Shown here piece after piece: positions 24,764-32,882 of a DNA stretch of 64,000 nt. Position 1 is the first letter of the stretch. Every line of letters starts with the position of its first letter. The notes beneath the pieces were generated by a model. That model worked only from the letters and a program-made list of their open reading frames with translations, did not search any database and was not told the DNA's origin. Location of the stretch: contig NZ_CP108474.1 of assembly GCF_036226445.1 (NCBI RefSeq), positions 5,394,001-5,458,000 on the forward strand, read 5' to 3'. This DNA is from Streptomyces sp. NBC_01255. GTDB lineage: Bacteria > Actinomycetota > Actinomycetes > Streptomycetales > Streptomycetaceae. Made by a program: the position numbers and the translations under genes.

Positions 24764-26257
24764 ATGAGCGCCCTCGAACCCCGTGACGCCGACATCGACG
24801 CCGATGCCGACGTCGCCGCCACCCACAGCCCCGGACCCCGTGCCGCGTACGACGACACCAAGGGGTCCGTCCTCGACGGCGACCACCGGGCGCTCAGCAT
24901 CGGCATCGTCTCCGTCGTCCTGCTCATCGCCTTCGAGGCGACCGCCGTCGGCACGGCGATGCCCGTCGCCGCCCGCGAGCTGAACGGCGTCTCCGTCTAC
25001 GCCTTCGCCTTCTCCGCGTACTTCACCACCAGCCTCTTCGGCATGGTCCTGGCCGGCCAGTGGTCCGACCGGCGGGGGCCGCTCGGGTCCCTCGCCACCG
25101 GAATGACCGCCTTCGCCGCCGGACTGCTCCTCTCCGGCACCGCCGCCTCCATGTGGATGTTCATCCTTGGCCGGGCCGTGCAGGGACTGGGCGGCGGCCT
25201 CGTGATCGTCGCGCTGTACGTGGTGGTCAGCCGGGCGTACGCGGAACACCTCAGGCCCGCGATCATGGCCGCGTTCGCCGCGAGCTGGGTCGTCCCCTCC
25301 GTCGTCGGACCGCTCGCCGCCGGAACGATCACCGAGCACCTCGGCTGGCGCTGGGTCTTCGTCGGCATCCCCGCCCTCGTCGTCATCCCGCTCGCCCTCG
25401 CCCTCCCCGCGATACGCCGGACCGCCTCCGGCCCCGCCGACCCGGCGGCGCCCGTCGCCCCCTGGGACCGGCGGCAGATCGGACTCGCCCTCGCCATCTC
25501 GGCCGGTGCCGGGCTGCTCCAGTACGCGGGGCAGGAGCTGCGCTGGCTCTCCCTGCTGCCGGCCGCCGCGGGCGTCGCGCTCCTCGTGCCCGCCATCCGC
25601 GGGCTGCTGCCGCGCGGCACCGTCCGGGCCGCGCGCGGCCTGCCCTCGGTCATCCTGCTGCGCGGCATCGCCGCCGGGTCCTTCATCGCGGCCGAGTCCT
25701 TCGTGCCGCTGATGCTGGTCACGCAGCGCGGCCTGAGCGTGACCCTGGCCGGGCTCTCGCTCGCCGTCGGCGGCCTCACCTGGGCGCTCGGCTCGTGGAT
25801 CCAGTCCCGGCCGTGGACGGAGCCGTACCGCGAACGCCTGGTCGTCCTCGGGATGGTCCTCGTCGCGCTCGCGATCGCGGCCGCGCCGAGCGTGCTGATC
25901 GCGGCGGTGCCGGTCTGGGTGGTCGCGGCGGCCTGGGCCGTCGGCTGCCTCGGCATGGGCGCGGTGATCGCCTCGACGAGCGTGCTGCTCATGAAGCTGT
26001 CGCCCCCGGAGGAGGCGGGCGCGAACTCGGCGGCCCTCCAGATCTCGGACGGCCTCTCGAACGTCCTGCTCCTCGCCGCCGGAGGCGCCGCCTTCGCGGC
26101 CCTGGGCGGCGGCGCGGTGGGCCACGCGGTGAGCTCCCACGCGGCGACGGGCTCCCACCCGGCGGCCTTCGCGGCGGTCTTCCTGCCGATGGCGGGGGTG
26201 GCGGCGGTGGGGGCGTGGGTGGCTACGCGGCTGCGGACGGAGCCGACTCGGGCGTGA
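24764..26257 (+). CDS. MFS transporter
   Basis: 497 aa with about 14 hydrophobic segments from residue ~43, preceded by an acidic cytosolic N-terminus (DADIDADADVA). It has the MFS motif-A-like loop GQWSDRRGPLG after helix 2 and VQGLGGGLVI, consistent with a drug/proton antiporter. The ATG follows a G-run and a -10-like TACTCT at leaderless spacing. The substrate is unknown. It stands alone between the ABC exporter operon and a small toxin-antitoxin remnant. Confidence 0.88.
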   Translation: MSALEPRDADIDADADVAATHSPGPRAAYDDTKGSVLDGDHRALSIGIVSVVLLIAFEATAVGTAMPVAARELNGVSVYAFAFSAYFTTSLFGMVLAGQWSDRRGPLGSLATGMTAFAAGLLLSGTAASMWMFILGRAVQGLGGGLVIVALYVVVSRAYAEHLRPAIMAAFAASWVVPSVVGPLAAGTITEHLGWRWVFVGIPALVVIPLALALPAIRRTASGPADPAAPVAPWDRRQIGLALAISAGAGLLQYAGQELRWLSLLPAAAGVALLVPAIRGLLPRGTVRAARGLPSVILLRGIAAGSFIAAESFVPLMLVTQRGLSVTLAGLSLAVGGLTWALGSWIQSRPWTEPYRERLVVLGMVLVALAIAAAPSVLIAAVPVWVVAAAWAVGCLGMGAVIASTSVLLMKLSPPEEAGANSAALQISDGLSNVLLLAAGGAAFAALGGGAVGHAVSSHAATGSHPAAFAAVFLPMAGVAAVGAWVATRLRTEPTRA

Positions 26258-26288
26258 GGTAGCCAGTACCAGAATGGCCCCATGCCGG

Positions 26289-26294
26289 TATCGT
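26289..26294 (+). promoter_or_regulatory. -10-like TATCGT at leaderless spacing
   Basis: TATCGT ends six bases before the antitoxin ATG at 26301, and there is no Shine-Dalgarno sequence between them. Confidence 0.45.
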
Positions 26295-26300
26295 TCCGAT

Positions 26301-26501
26301 ATGGCCATGAACCTGCGTCTCCGCGACGACCAGACCGAGGCGCTGAGGCGGCGCGCCCAGGAAGAGGGCGTCAGCATGCACGCGCTCGTACTCCGGGCCG
26401 TGGACGACTACCTCGTACGGAGCGCACACGAGGCGAGGGTGAGGCAGGCCTCTCGCGAGCAGGCGGCCAAGTGGGGCGAACTCCTGGAGCGTCTCGCGTG
26501 A
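26301..26501 (+). CDS. Ribbon-helix-helix antitoxin-like protein (CopG type)
   Basis: 66 aa. The beta-strand MNLRLRDDQTEALRRRAQEE leads into two helices with a central Ser (EGVSMHALVLRAVDDYL), the ribbon-helix-helix DNA-binding fold. The Lys/Gln-rich tail (SREQAAKWGELLERL) would bind the toxin. The stop overlaps the next ATG by one base, as in Phd-Doc-like operons. The partner toxin is broken, so this gene may persist as a solitary regulator. Confidence 0.85.
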   Translation: MAMNLRLRDDQTEALRRRAQEEGVSMHALVLRAVDDYLVRSAHEARVRQASREQAAKWGELLERLA

Positions 26502-26885
26502 TGTGCGTCTACCTCTCCGCCGAGGACGTCGTCGGGATCGCCGAGGACGCGTGCGGACACACCGCTCGTGCGTGACCTAGGGCTCGTCGCGGAGGCCGCC
26601 TTCAGGCCGACGTCGGTTCACGGCGGCGAGGACGTCTACCCGGGTGCTGTGGAGAAGGCCGCGGCCCTCCTCCAGTCGCTGGCCTTCCGCAGCCCGTTCG
26701 TCGGCCGGAACAACAGCACGGCCTGGCTGTCCTGCGTCACCTTCCTCGCCATGAACGGCGTCCAGCTGCGACCGGACATCGATGCCGCGGAACGCCTGGT
26801 CATCGCCGTGGCGACGGGTGAGACCGACGAGGTCGAGGACATCGCGCGCGGGCTCCGCGAGTTGGTCCTCGCCGACGTGAGCTGA
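26501..26885 (+). pseudogene. doc: Decayed Doc/Fic-family toxin (frameshift plus degraded active site)
   Basis: The start (VYLSAEDVVGIAEDACG) is in one frame, which stops at 26575. The rest (DTPLVRDLGLVAEAAF onward to 26885) is in the next frame. Skipping one base near 26556-26558 restores a continuous Doc-like protein of about 127 aa. The Fic/Doc motif expected as HxxxDGNKR reads SPFVGRNNS, so the catalytic His, Asp and basic residues are also lost. Two independent lesions suggest long-standing inactivation. It overlaps the antitoxin stop by one base. A separate short protein starting at the GTG at 26568 is possible but less likely. Confidence 0.8.
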
Positions 26886-26989
26886 ATCGCAACCGGGGCA
26901 TCCCCGCCCCGTTTCATACGAGGTTCCGACCGGGCCGCCGGTAAGGTGGCCCGGTTGTCATATCTGGACGAGCGTCGAACCCGGAGATC

Positions 26990-28780
26990 GTGACTACTAC
27001 CACCACCTCCTCCCATCACCTCTCTCCCGCCTTCCCCGGACGGGCCCCTTGGGGTACCGCCGGCAAGCTGCGAGCCTGGCAGCAGGGCGCCATGGACAGG
27101 TACCTCCAGGAGCAGCCCCGAGACTTCCTCGCCGTCGCCACCCCCGGCGCCGGCAAGACGACCTTCGCCCTGACCCTCGCGTCCTGGCTGCTGCACCACC
27201 ACGTCGTGCAGCAGATCACCGTCGTCGCGCCCACCGAGCACCTGAAGAAGCAGTGGGCCGCCGCCGCCGCGCGGATAGGGATCAAGCTGGACCCGGACTA
27301 CAGCGCCGGGCCGCTCAGCAAGGAGTACGACGGGGTCGCCATCACCTACGCCGGCGTCGGAGTCCGGCCCATGCTCCACCGCAACCGCTGCGAACAGCGC
27401 AAGACCCTCGTCATCCTCGACGAGATCCACCACGCCGGAGACTCCAAGTCCTGGGGCGAGGCCTGTCTGGAGGCCTTCGAGCCCGCCACGCGGCGACTCG
27501 CCCTCACCGGCACCCCGTTCCGTTCCGACACCAACCCCATCCCCTTCGTCACGTACGAGGAGGGGAACGACGGGATCCGCAGGTCCTCGGCGGACTACAC
27601 CTACGGCTACGGCAACGCCCTCGGCGACGGCGTCGTCCGGCCCGTCATCTTCCTCTCCTACAGCGGCAACATGCGCTGGCGTACCAAGGCCGGCGACGAG
27701 ATCGCCGCCCGCCTGGGCGAGCCGATGACCAAGGACGCCGTCTCGCAGGCCTGGCGGACCGCGCTCGACGCCAAGGGCGACTGGATGCCGAACGTGCTCC
27801 GGGCCGCCGACCAGCGGCTCACCGAGGTCCGGAAGTCCATCCCCGACGCGGGCGGGCTCGTCATCGCCTCCGACCAGGACTCGGCCCGCTCGTACGCCAA
27901 GCTCATCCGCGAGATCACCGGCACCAAGGCCACCGTCGTCCTCTCCGACGACACCGGCGCCTCGAACCGCATCGACGAGTTCAGCGAGAACACCGACCGC
28001 TGGATGGTCGCCGTCCGCATGGTGTCCGAGGGCGTCGACGTCCCGCGCCTCTCGGTCGGCGTGTACGCGACGACCATCTCGACGCCGCTCTTCTTCGCGC
28101 AGGCCGTCGGCCGTTTCGTGCGTTCACGCAGGCGCGGCGAAACCGCCTCCGTGTTCCTTCCGACGATCCCCAGCCTCCTCGGCTTCGCCAACGAGATGGA
28201 GGTCGAGCGCGACCACGTCCTCGACAAGCCCAAGAAGCACGGCGAGGAAGACCCGTACGCCGAGTCCGAGAAGGAGCTCGCCGAGGCCGAGCGCCAGCAG
28301 GACGAGGACACCGGCGAGCAGGACATGCTGCCGTTCGAAGCGCTGGAGTCCGACGCCGTCTTCGACCGCGTCCTCTACAACAGCGCCGAGTTCGGCATGC
28401 AGGCCCACCCCGGCAGCGCGGAGGAGCAGGACTACCTCGGCATCCCCGGCCTCCTCGAACCCGACCAGGTCCAGCTGCTCCTGCAGAAGCGCCAGGCCCG
28501 GCAGATCGCGCACAGCCGCAAGAAGCCGGACGACGAGGCCGACCTGCTGGAGCTTCCCGCCGAGCGGCGCCCTGTCGTTTCCCACAAGGAGCTCCTGGAA
28601 CTGCGCAAGTCGCTCAACACGATGGTCGGCGCGTACGTCCACCAGACCGGCAAGCCCCACGGTGTGATCCACACCGAGCTGCGGCGGGTGTGCGGCGGGC
28701 CGCCGAGCGCCGAGGCCACCGCCGGCCAGATCCGCGAGCGGATCAAGAAGGTCCAGGAGTGGGCCACCCGCATGCGGTGA
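26990..28780 (+). CDS. DEAD/DEAH-box superfamily II helicase
   Basis: 596 aa from a GTG with GGAG upstream. Motif I ATPGAGKTT (about residues 50-58), motif Ia APTEHLKKQW, motif II DEIHH (about 144-148), motif III LTGTPFRSD, and motif VI QAVGRFVRSRR are all present. The Q-like N-terminal AWQQGAMDRY and overall layout resemble RecG/UvrB-like SF2 translocases that act on DNA. The C-terminal ~200 residues are acidic then basic and not recognised. It is followed by a strong terminator at 28812, so it is probably transcribed alone. Confidence 0.9.
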   Translation: MTTTTTSSHHLSPAFPGRAPWGTAGKLRAWQQGAMDRYLQEQPRDFLAVATPGAGKTTFALTLASWLLHHHVVQQITVVAPTEHLKKQWAAAAARIGIKLDPDYSAGPLSKEYDGVAITYAGVGVRPMLHRNRCEQRKTLVILDEIHHAGDSKSWGEACLEAFEPATRRLALTGTPFRSDTNPIPFVTYEEGNDGIRRSSADYTYGYGNALGDGVVRPVIFLSYSGNMRWRTKAGDEIAARLGEPMTKDAVSQAWRTALDAKGDWMPNVLRAADQRLTEVRKSIPDAGGLVIASDQDSARSYAKLIREITGTKATVVLSDDTGASNRIDEFSENTDRWMVAVRMVSEGVDVPRLSVGVYATTISTPLFFAQAVGRFVRSRRRGETASVFLPTIPSLLGFANEMEVERDHVLDKPKKHGEEDPYAESEKELAEAERQQDEDTGEQDMLPFEALESDAVFDRVLYNSAEFGMQAHPGSAEEQDYLGIPGLLEPDQVQLLLQKRQARQIAHSRKKPDDEADLLELPAERRPVVSHKELLELRKSLNTMVGAYVHQTGKPHGVIHTELRRVCGGPPSAEATAGQIRERIKKVQEWATRMR

Positions 28781-28811
28781 GCACCCTCCCGGAGATGTCC
28801 CGGAGATGTCA

Positions 28812-28847
28812 GTGAGGCCCGTACGAGTCTGCGCGTACGGGCCTCAC
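28812..28847 (+). terminator. Strong hairpin after helicase gene
   Basis: GTGAGGCCCGTACG pairs perfectly with CGTACGGGCCTCAC (14 bp) around the 8-base loop AGTCTGCG, about 30 bases after the helicase stop. Confidence 0.85.
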
Positions 28848-29206
28848 GCATCCCGCCGAGACGGGACACGGTCCGGAGGCAGGCCCCCACGGTCGGCCTC
28901 CGGGCACCCTCCACGCTAGAGGCACGACAAAGCCGATCTTGTCAGCCAAAGTCCTTCGTCCGACCGACGAAGGTCCCGAACCGTCTCTATCCGGTCCCCG
29001 GCGCCCGGATTCTGGACGAGGTCTTCCGCTGAGCGGAGCGGGTCGCTACTGTCCCGGCTCAAAAGCAATCGCCCCGTGGCAGCGCCGCCGCGGAGCGCAG
29101 CCGGTGTACCCCTTCCTGCCGGCGGCCTCTGACGTGCGTCGCCGACGGGACCGGCGTCGCAATCCCGTGAGAGCCCGCCGCCACTCACTCCGAAGGAGAG
29201 GGCGTC
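28848..29206. other. Intergenic region upstream of IclR gene
   Basis: 359 bases without a credible gene. It contains a short hairpin (CCTTCGTC / GACGAAGG, 28953-28973) and the presumed IclR promoter with GAAGGAGAGG just before the GTG at 29207. Nothing else stands out. Confidence 0.5.
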
Positions 29207-29848
29207 GTGACCGCGGAAACCTCCCAGACGCTCGACCGGGGACTCAGAGTCCTCAAACTGCTCGCCGACACCGACCACGGCCTGACGGTCACCGAGTTGT
29301 CCAACAAACTCGGTGTCAACCGGACGGTGGTCTACCGTCTGTTGGCCACGCTCGAACAGCACGCCCTCGTCCGCCGCGACCTGGGCGGCCGCGCCCGCGT
29401 CGGCCTCGGCGTGCTCCGGCTCGGCCGCCAGGTGCACCCCCTGGTGCGCGAGGCCGCCCTGCCCGCGCTGCGCTCGCTCGCCGAGGACATAGGCGCCACG
29501 GCCCACCTGACGCTCGTCGACGGGGCGGAGGCGCTCGCCGTCGCGGTCGTCGAACCGACCTGGACCGACTACCACGTCGCCTACCGGGCCGGCTTCCGCC
29601 ACCCGCTCGACCGGGGCGCGGCCGGCCGCGCGATCCTCGCAGCCCGCCAGGGCTCCCTGATCGAACCCGGCTTCACCCTGACCCACGGTGAGCTGGAGGC
29701 CGGTGCGAGCGGGGCAGCCGCGCCGCTCGTCGGCGTCACGGGCGTCGAGGGCAGTGTCGGCGTCGTGATGCTCGCGGACGCGGTCCCCGAGCGCGTCGGC
29801 CCCCGCGTCGTGGACGCGGCCCGCGAGGTCGCCGACGCGCTGCGCTAA
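29207..29848 (+). CDS. IclR-family transcriptional regulator
   Basis: 213 aa. The N-terminal winged helix (TLDRGLRVLKLLADTDHGLT, then NKLGVNRTVVYRLLATLEQH) is typical of IclR. A C-terminal effector-binding domain (about 80-213) follows, with PHPLDRGAAGRAIL-like segments. It is shorter than typical IclR proteins (about 250 aa), mainly at the C-terminal side. The start is the GTG after GGAGAGG. It is convergent and slightly overlapping (29845-29848) with the next gene. The target and ligand are unknown. Confidence 0.88.
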   Translation: MTAETSQTLDRGLRVLKLLADTDHGLTVTELSNKLGVNRTVVYRLLATLEQHALVRRDLGGRARVGLGVLRLGRQVHPLVREAALPALRSLAEDIGATAHLTLVDGAEALAVAVVEPTWTDYHVAYRAGFRHPLDRGAAGRAILAARQGSLIEPGFTLTHGELEAGASGAAAPLVGVTGVEGSVGVVMLADAVPERVGPRVVDAAREVADALR

Positions 29849-30828
29849 GGCGCGCGACGGGTGGCGGCAGCCGGGGCCAGGAGCAGCGCGCCCAGCGGGG
29901 TCCGCTCGTGGTGGACCGACCTGCCCGTCCTGGTCGTCGTGATCAGGCCGGCGGCGCGGAGGGCCTGGGCGTGTGCCGAGGCCGTCGCGTTGCTGACGCC
30001 GAGGCGGCGGGCCAGGCCCGTCGTCGTCCTGGCCTCGTCCAGGGCATGGAGCAGCTCGGTCCGGGTCCTGCCGAGGACCCCTGTGAGGGCCTCCTCGGGT
30101 GTGCCGCCGCCGTCCGGGGCGAGCGGCAGCCCCCGGCCCGCCGGGTAGGCCAGGACCACGGGACGCCCCGGCAGGTCCTGCACGAGCGGCCCGCCCCGCC
30201 AGTGGAAGGTCGGCAGCAGCACGAGCCCCCGGCCGTCGAGCCGCACGTCCCGGCCGCCCGGGATGCCGGGCCACTCCCACACCCCCTCCCGCAGCCGTGA
30301 CCCCGGGGCCGAGGCCGCCAGGGCGGCGCCGAGGCCCTGCTCCGCGACCGTCAGCGCGTGCCGGGTGAACTCCGCCCGGTGCAGCTCCTGGACCAGCGGC
30401 CACACCGGGGCCAGGACCGACTCGTACGCCGCCGCCTGCGCGCGGTCCAGCACGCGCCACGCCCCGGCGTCCCCGCCGTGCAGGCCGTGGATCCACGGCG
30501 GCACCGGGCCCCCGCCCGCGTACACCCGCTCCAGCTCGGACCGGACGAACTCCGGGCGGCTCGCGCGGATCAGCGCGAAGCCCTCCGCCCGCGTCCCGCC
30601 GAGGACGTCGAGGAAGTACGGGGCGACCCCGCCCGGCACCAGGTCCGCGAGCGGCTCGGCCACCCTCGGCAGGGCGCGCGACAGCCTGCCCCGCCAGCGC
30701 CCGAAGAGCAGCTCCTCGTGCGGTGCGCCCAGCATCATGAGGGCCGCGTGCAGCTCGGGCACCGGCGACGGCCGGGGCGCGAACCGCACCCCGGCGAGGT
30801 CGTCCGCGGTGAAGTGGATACGCAGCAC
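29845..30828 (-). CDS. ArsR-like winged-helix transcriptional regulator
   Basis: 327 aa from a GTG at 30828, chosen because GAGGAG lies 9 bases upstream and the protein then begins LRIHFTADDLAGVRFAP, a frequent start of this actinobacterial family. The first ~240 residues form a ligand- or partner-binding region of unknown fold. The C-terminal ~70 residues are a winged helix (EEALTGVLGRTRTELLHAL, then TGLARRLGVSNATASAHAQA). It is divergent from the secreted hydrolase at 30915, which is the most likely regulated neighbour. Confidence 0.82.
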   Translation of the reverse strand: MLRIHFTADDLAGVRFAPRPSPVPELHAALMMLGAPHEELLFGRWRGRLSRALPRVAEPLADLVPGGVAPYFLDVLGGTRAEGFALIRASRPEFVRSELERVYAGGGPVPPWIHGLHGGDAGAWRVLDRAQAAAYESVLAPVWPLVQELHRAEFTRHALTVAEQGLGAALAASAPGSRLREGVWEWPGIPGGRDVRLDGRGLVLLPTFHWRGGPLVQDLPGRPVVLAYPAGRGLPLAPDGGGTPEEALTGVLGRTRTELLHALDEARTTTGLARRLGVSNATASAHAQALRAAGLITTTRTGRSVHHERTPLGALLLAPAAATRRAP

Positions 30829-30914
30829 CTGTCCGAACTCCTCGCCGTCCGCCAGCCTTTCGGGCCTGGCCTGAACCTTCGCGCGCGGCCCCGCCCCACC
30901 CAAGGATGCCGTGC

Positions 30915-32078
30915 ATGACCCAGTACTCCGCGCACTCCGCACCCGGCCGCCGCACCGTCGCCAAGGGCGCCCTCCTCGCGGCCGCCGCCACCCTGCTCGG
31001 CCCCGCCGCCGCCCGCGCGACCGCCCGGCCCGCCGCGCGAGCCGGCGAGCCGGCCGTCCTCCGTCTGCCCGCGCCGAACGGCCCCCACCCCGTGGGCCTG
31101 CGCACCTTCGTCCTGACCGACACCTCCCGCGACGACCCCTGGGTGCCCGGGACCGGCGTACGGGAGGTGAAGATCACCGTCCTGTACCCGGCCCGCACCG
31201 TCCGCGGCGGCCCGCGCGCCCCACAGCTCACTCCGGTCGAGGCCCAGTACTTTGCCGAGCTCGCCCCCTTGGTCCGCCCCGGGCTTCCGGCCGCGGGCAC
31301 CGTCGACTGGGGCGCGACCCTCACCCACGGGCACATCGACGCGCCCGCCCTCCCGGGGCGCCGCGCGGTGCTCCTGTACAGCCCCGGCGGCGGCGACTCC
31401 CGCACCCTCGGCACGACCCTCGCCGAGGACCTGGCGAGCCACGGCCGGATCGTCGTCCTGATCGACCACCCCGGCGACGCGAGCCAGGTGGAGCTCCCGG
31501 GCGGCGTGCGCGTCACCGTCCTGCGCGGGGACCCGGACCCGGTGACCTTCCGCACCATGATCGACACCCGGGTCGCGGACATCCGCTTCGTCCTCGACCG
31601 GCTCGGCAGCCTGCCTCTCGCCCCCGTCATGGACCTCCGCCGGATCGGTGTCTACGGGCACTCGGCGGGCGGCACCGCCGCCGTGCACGCGCTGGCCGCC
31701 GACGACCGGCTCGCCGCCGGAGCGAACCTGGAGGGCTACCTCGACCTGGACCCGCTGAACGGCTTCGACCGGCCCCTCCTCATGGTCCGCACGGACGGCT
31801 TCGACGGCGCCGAGCGCCTCGAACGCTCCTGGGAGCGGCTGCGTGCCCGGCGTGTTCTCCTGACCGGCAGCGACCACTGGGTGTTCGCCGACCACGCCTT
31901 CCTCGTCCCCCAGCTCCAGGCCGCCGGGCTCGTCACCGCGGAGGCGAGGGCCGCGCTCATCGGGACCGCCGACCCGGCGACGGCGGTCGACACCCTGCGG
32001 CGCGGGATGCGGTCCTTCTTCGCCCGCCGGCTGCCGGCGCCCGCGCCCCCGGCCCGGGGGAGGGGCGCGTCCCAGTAG
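30915..32078 (+). CDS. Secreted alpha/beta hydrolase (PAF-acetylhydrolase-like)
   Basis: 387 aa. The ATG at 30915 has AAGGA 8 bases upstream; another ATG at 30906 is too close to it. The N-terminus carries RRTVAKGALLAAAATLLG, a twin-arginine-like or Sec signal. The nucleophile elbow is GHSAGG with Ser250, and an acid/His pair is plausible in GSDHWVF. Spacing and the YSPGGGDSR oxyanion-like segment resemble platelet-activating-factor acetylhydrolase-type esterases. The substrate is unknown. The divergent ArsR-like gene may control it. Confidence 0.82.
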   Translation: MTQYSAHSAPGRRTVAKGALLAAAATLLGPAAARATARPAARAGEPAVLRLPAPNGPHPVGLRTFVLTDTSRDDPWVPGTGVREVKITVLYPARTVRGGPRAPQLTPVEAQYFAELAPLVRPGLPAAGTVDWGATLTHGHIDAPALPGRRAVLLYSPGGGDSRTLGTTLAEDLASHGRIVVLIDHPGDASQVELPGGVRVTVLRGDPDPVTFRTMIDTRVADIRFVLDRLGSLPLAPVMDLRRIGVYGHSAGGTAAVHALAADDRLAAGANLEGYLDLDPLNGFDRPLLMVRTDGFDGAERLERSWERLRARRVLLTGSDHWVFADHAFLVPQLQAAGLVTAEARAALIGTADPATAVDTLRRGMRSFFARRLPAPAPPARGRGASQ

Positions 32079-32081
32079 ATT
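32076..32081 (+). promoter_or_regulatory. -10-like TAGATT at leaderless spacing
   Basis: TAGATT ends six bases before the GTG at 32088. It overlaps the stop of the hydrolase gene, so the protease can be expressed separately. Confidence 0.5.
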
Positions 32082-32087
32082 GGGGGC

Positions 32088-32882
32088 GTGCTCTCCAGCC
32101 TTTCTCGTCCCCGCGCCCTCGCGCTCTGCGCCCTGCCCGTCGCCGCGCTCTTCGCCGTCGTCGGGCTCGCGCCGCTGCCGTACGCGATCGCGCAGCCCGG
32201 CACGACCGCCGACGTGCTCGGCAAGGACAAGGGGCGTGAGGTCATCACCATCACCGGCGCCCCGGTCCGGCCGACCGAGGGGCAGCTGAGGATGACGACC
32301 ATCGTCGCGACCGGGCCGTCCACCGAGGTCGACCTCGGGGACGTGGCCGACGCCTGGTTCCGCACGGACCGGGCCGTCCTGCCGCACGACTCCGTCTACC
32401 CGTCGGGGAAGTCCGACGCCGAGATCGAGAAGCACAACCTCGGCCAGATGAAGCAGTCCCAGGACTCGGCGACCCTCGCCGCGCTCGACTACCTCAAGCT
32501 GAACCCCGAGGAGGTGAAGGTGACCCTGCACCTCGCCGACATCGGCGGGCCCAGCGCCGGGCTGCTCTTCTCCCTCGGCATCGTCGACAAGCTCGACGGC
32601 GACGGGGACGGCGGCGATCTCACCGGCGGCCGGATCGTCGCCGGTACGGGAACGATCGAGGCCGACGGTACGGTCGGCGCCGTCGGCGGCGTGTCCCTCA
32701 AGACCCAGGCCGCCGCGCGGGACGGGGCCACCGTCTTCCTCGTGCCGAAGGCGGAGTGCTCCGACGCCCAGGCCGAGCAGCCGAAGGGCCTGCGGCTCGT
32801 CCCCGTCACCGCGCTCAGCGACGCCGTGGCGTCCCTCCGGGCCCTGGAACAGGGACAGGAGTCGAAGGTCCCGAGCTGCTGA
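32088..32882 (+). CDS. Extracytoplasmic Lon-like (S16) serine protease without PDZ domain
   Basis: 264 aa. The N-terminal hydrophobic anchor or signal (about residues 8-35) is followed by EGQLRMTTI, a start shared with YlbL/SdrC-type proteins, and then the S16 domain. The Ser-Lys dyad is readable as Ser156 (DIGGPSAGLLFSLG) and Lys205 (VGGVSLKTQAA). Known actinobacterial relatives of about 350 aa have a PDZ domain between the strand and the protease domain; here that domain is missing. The 3' end overlaps the convergent MFS gene by 68 bases. Confidence 0.82.
   Translation: MLSSLSRPRALALCALPVAALFAVVGLAPLPYAIAQPGTTADVLGKDKGREVITITGAPVRPTEGQLRMTTIVATGPSTEVDLGDVADAWFRTDRAVLPHDSVYPSGKSDAEIEKHNLGQMKQSQDSATLAALDYLKLNPEEVKVTLHLADIGGPSAGLLFSLGIVDKLDGDGDGGDLTGGRIVAGTGTIEADGTVGAVGGVSLKTQAAARDGATVFLVPKAECSDAQAEQPKGLRLVPVTALSDAVASLRALEQGQESKVPSC

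Noticed and set aside
26568..26885. Independent functional toxin starting at the GTG at 26568
   Set aside because: It lacks the N-terminal Doc segment, which is present just upstream in another frame, and the catalytic motif is degraded; a frameshifted pseudogene fits better.
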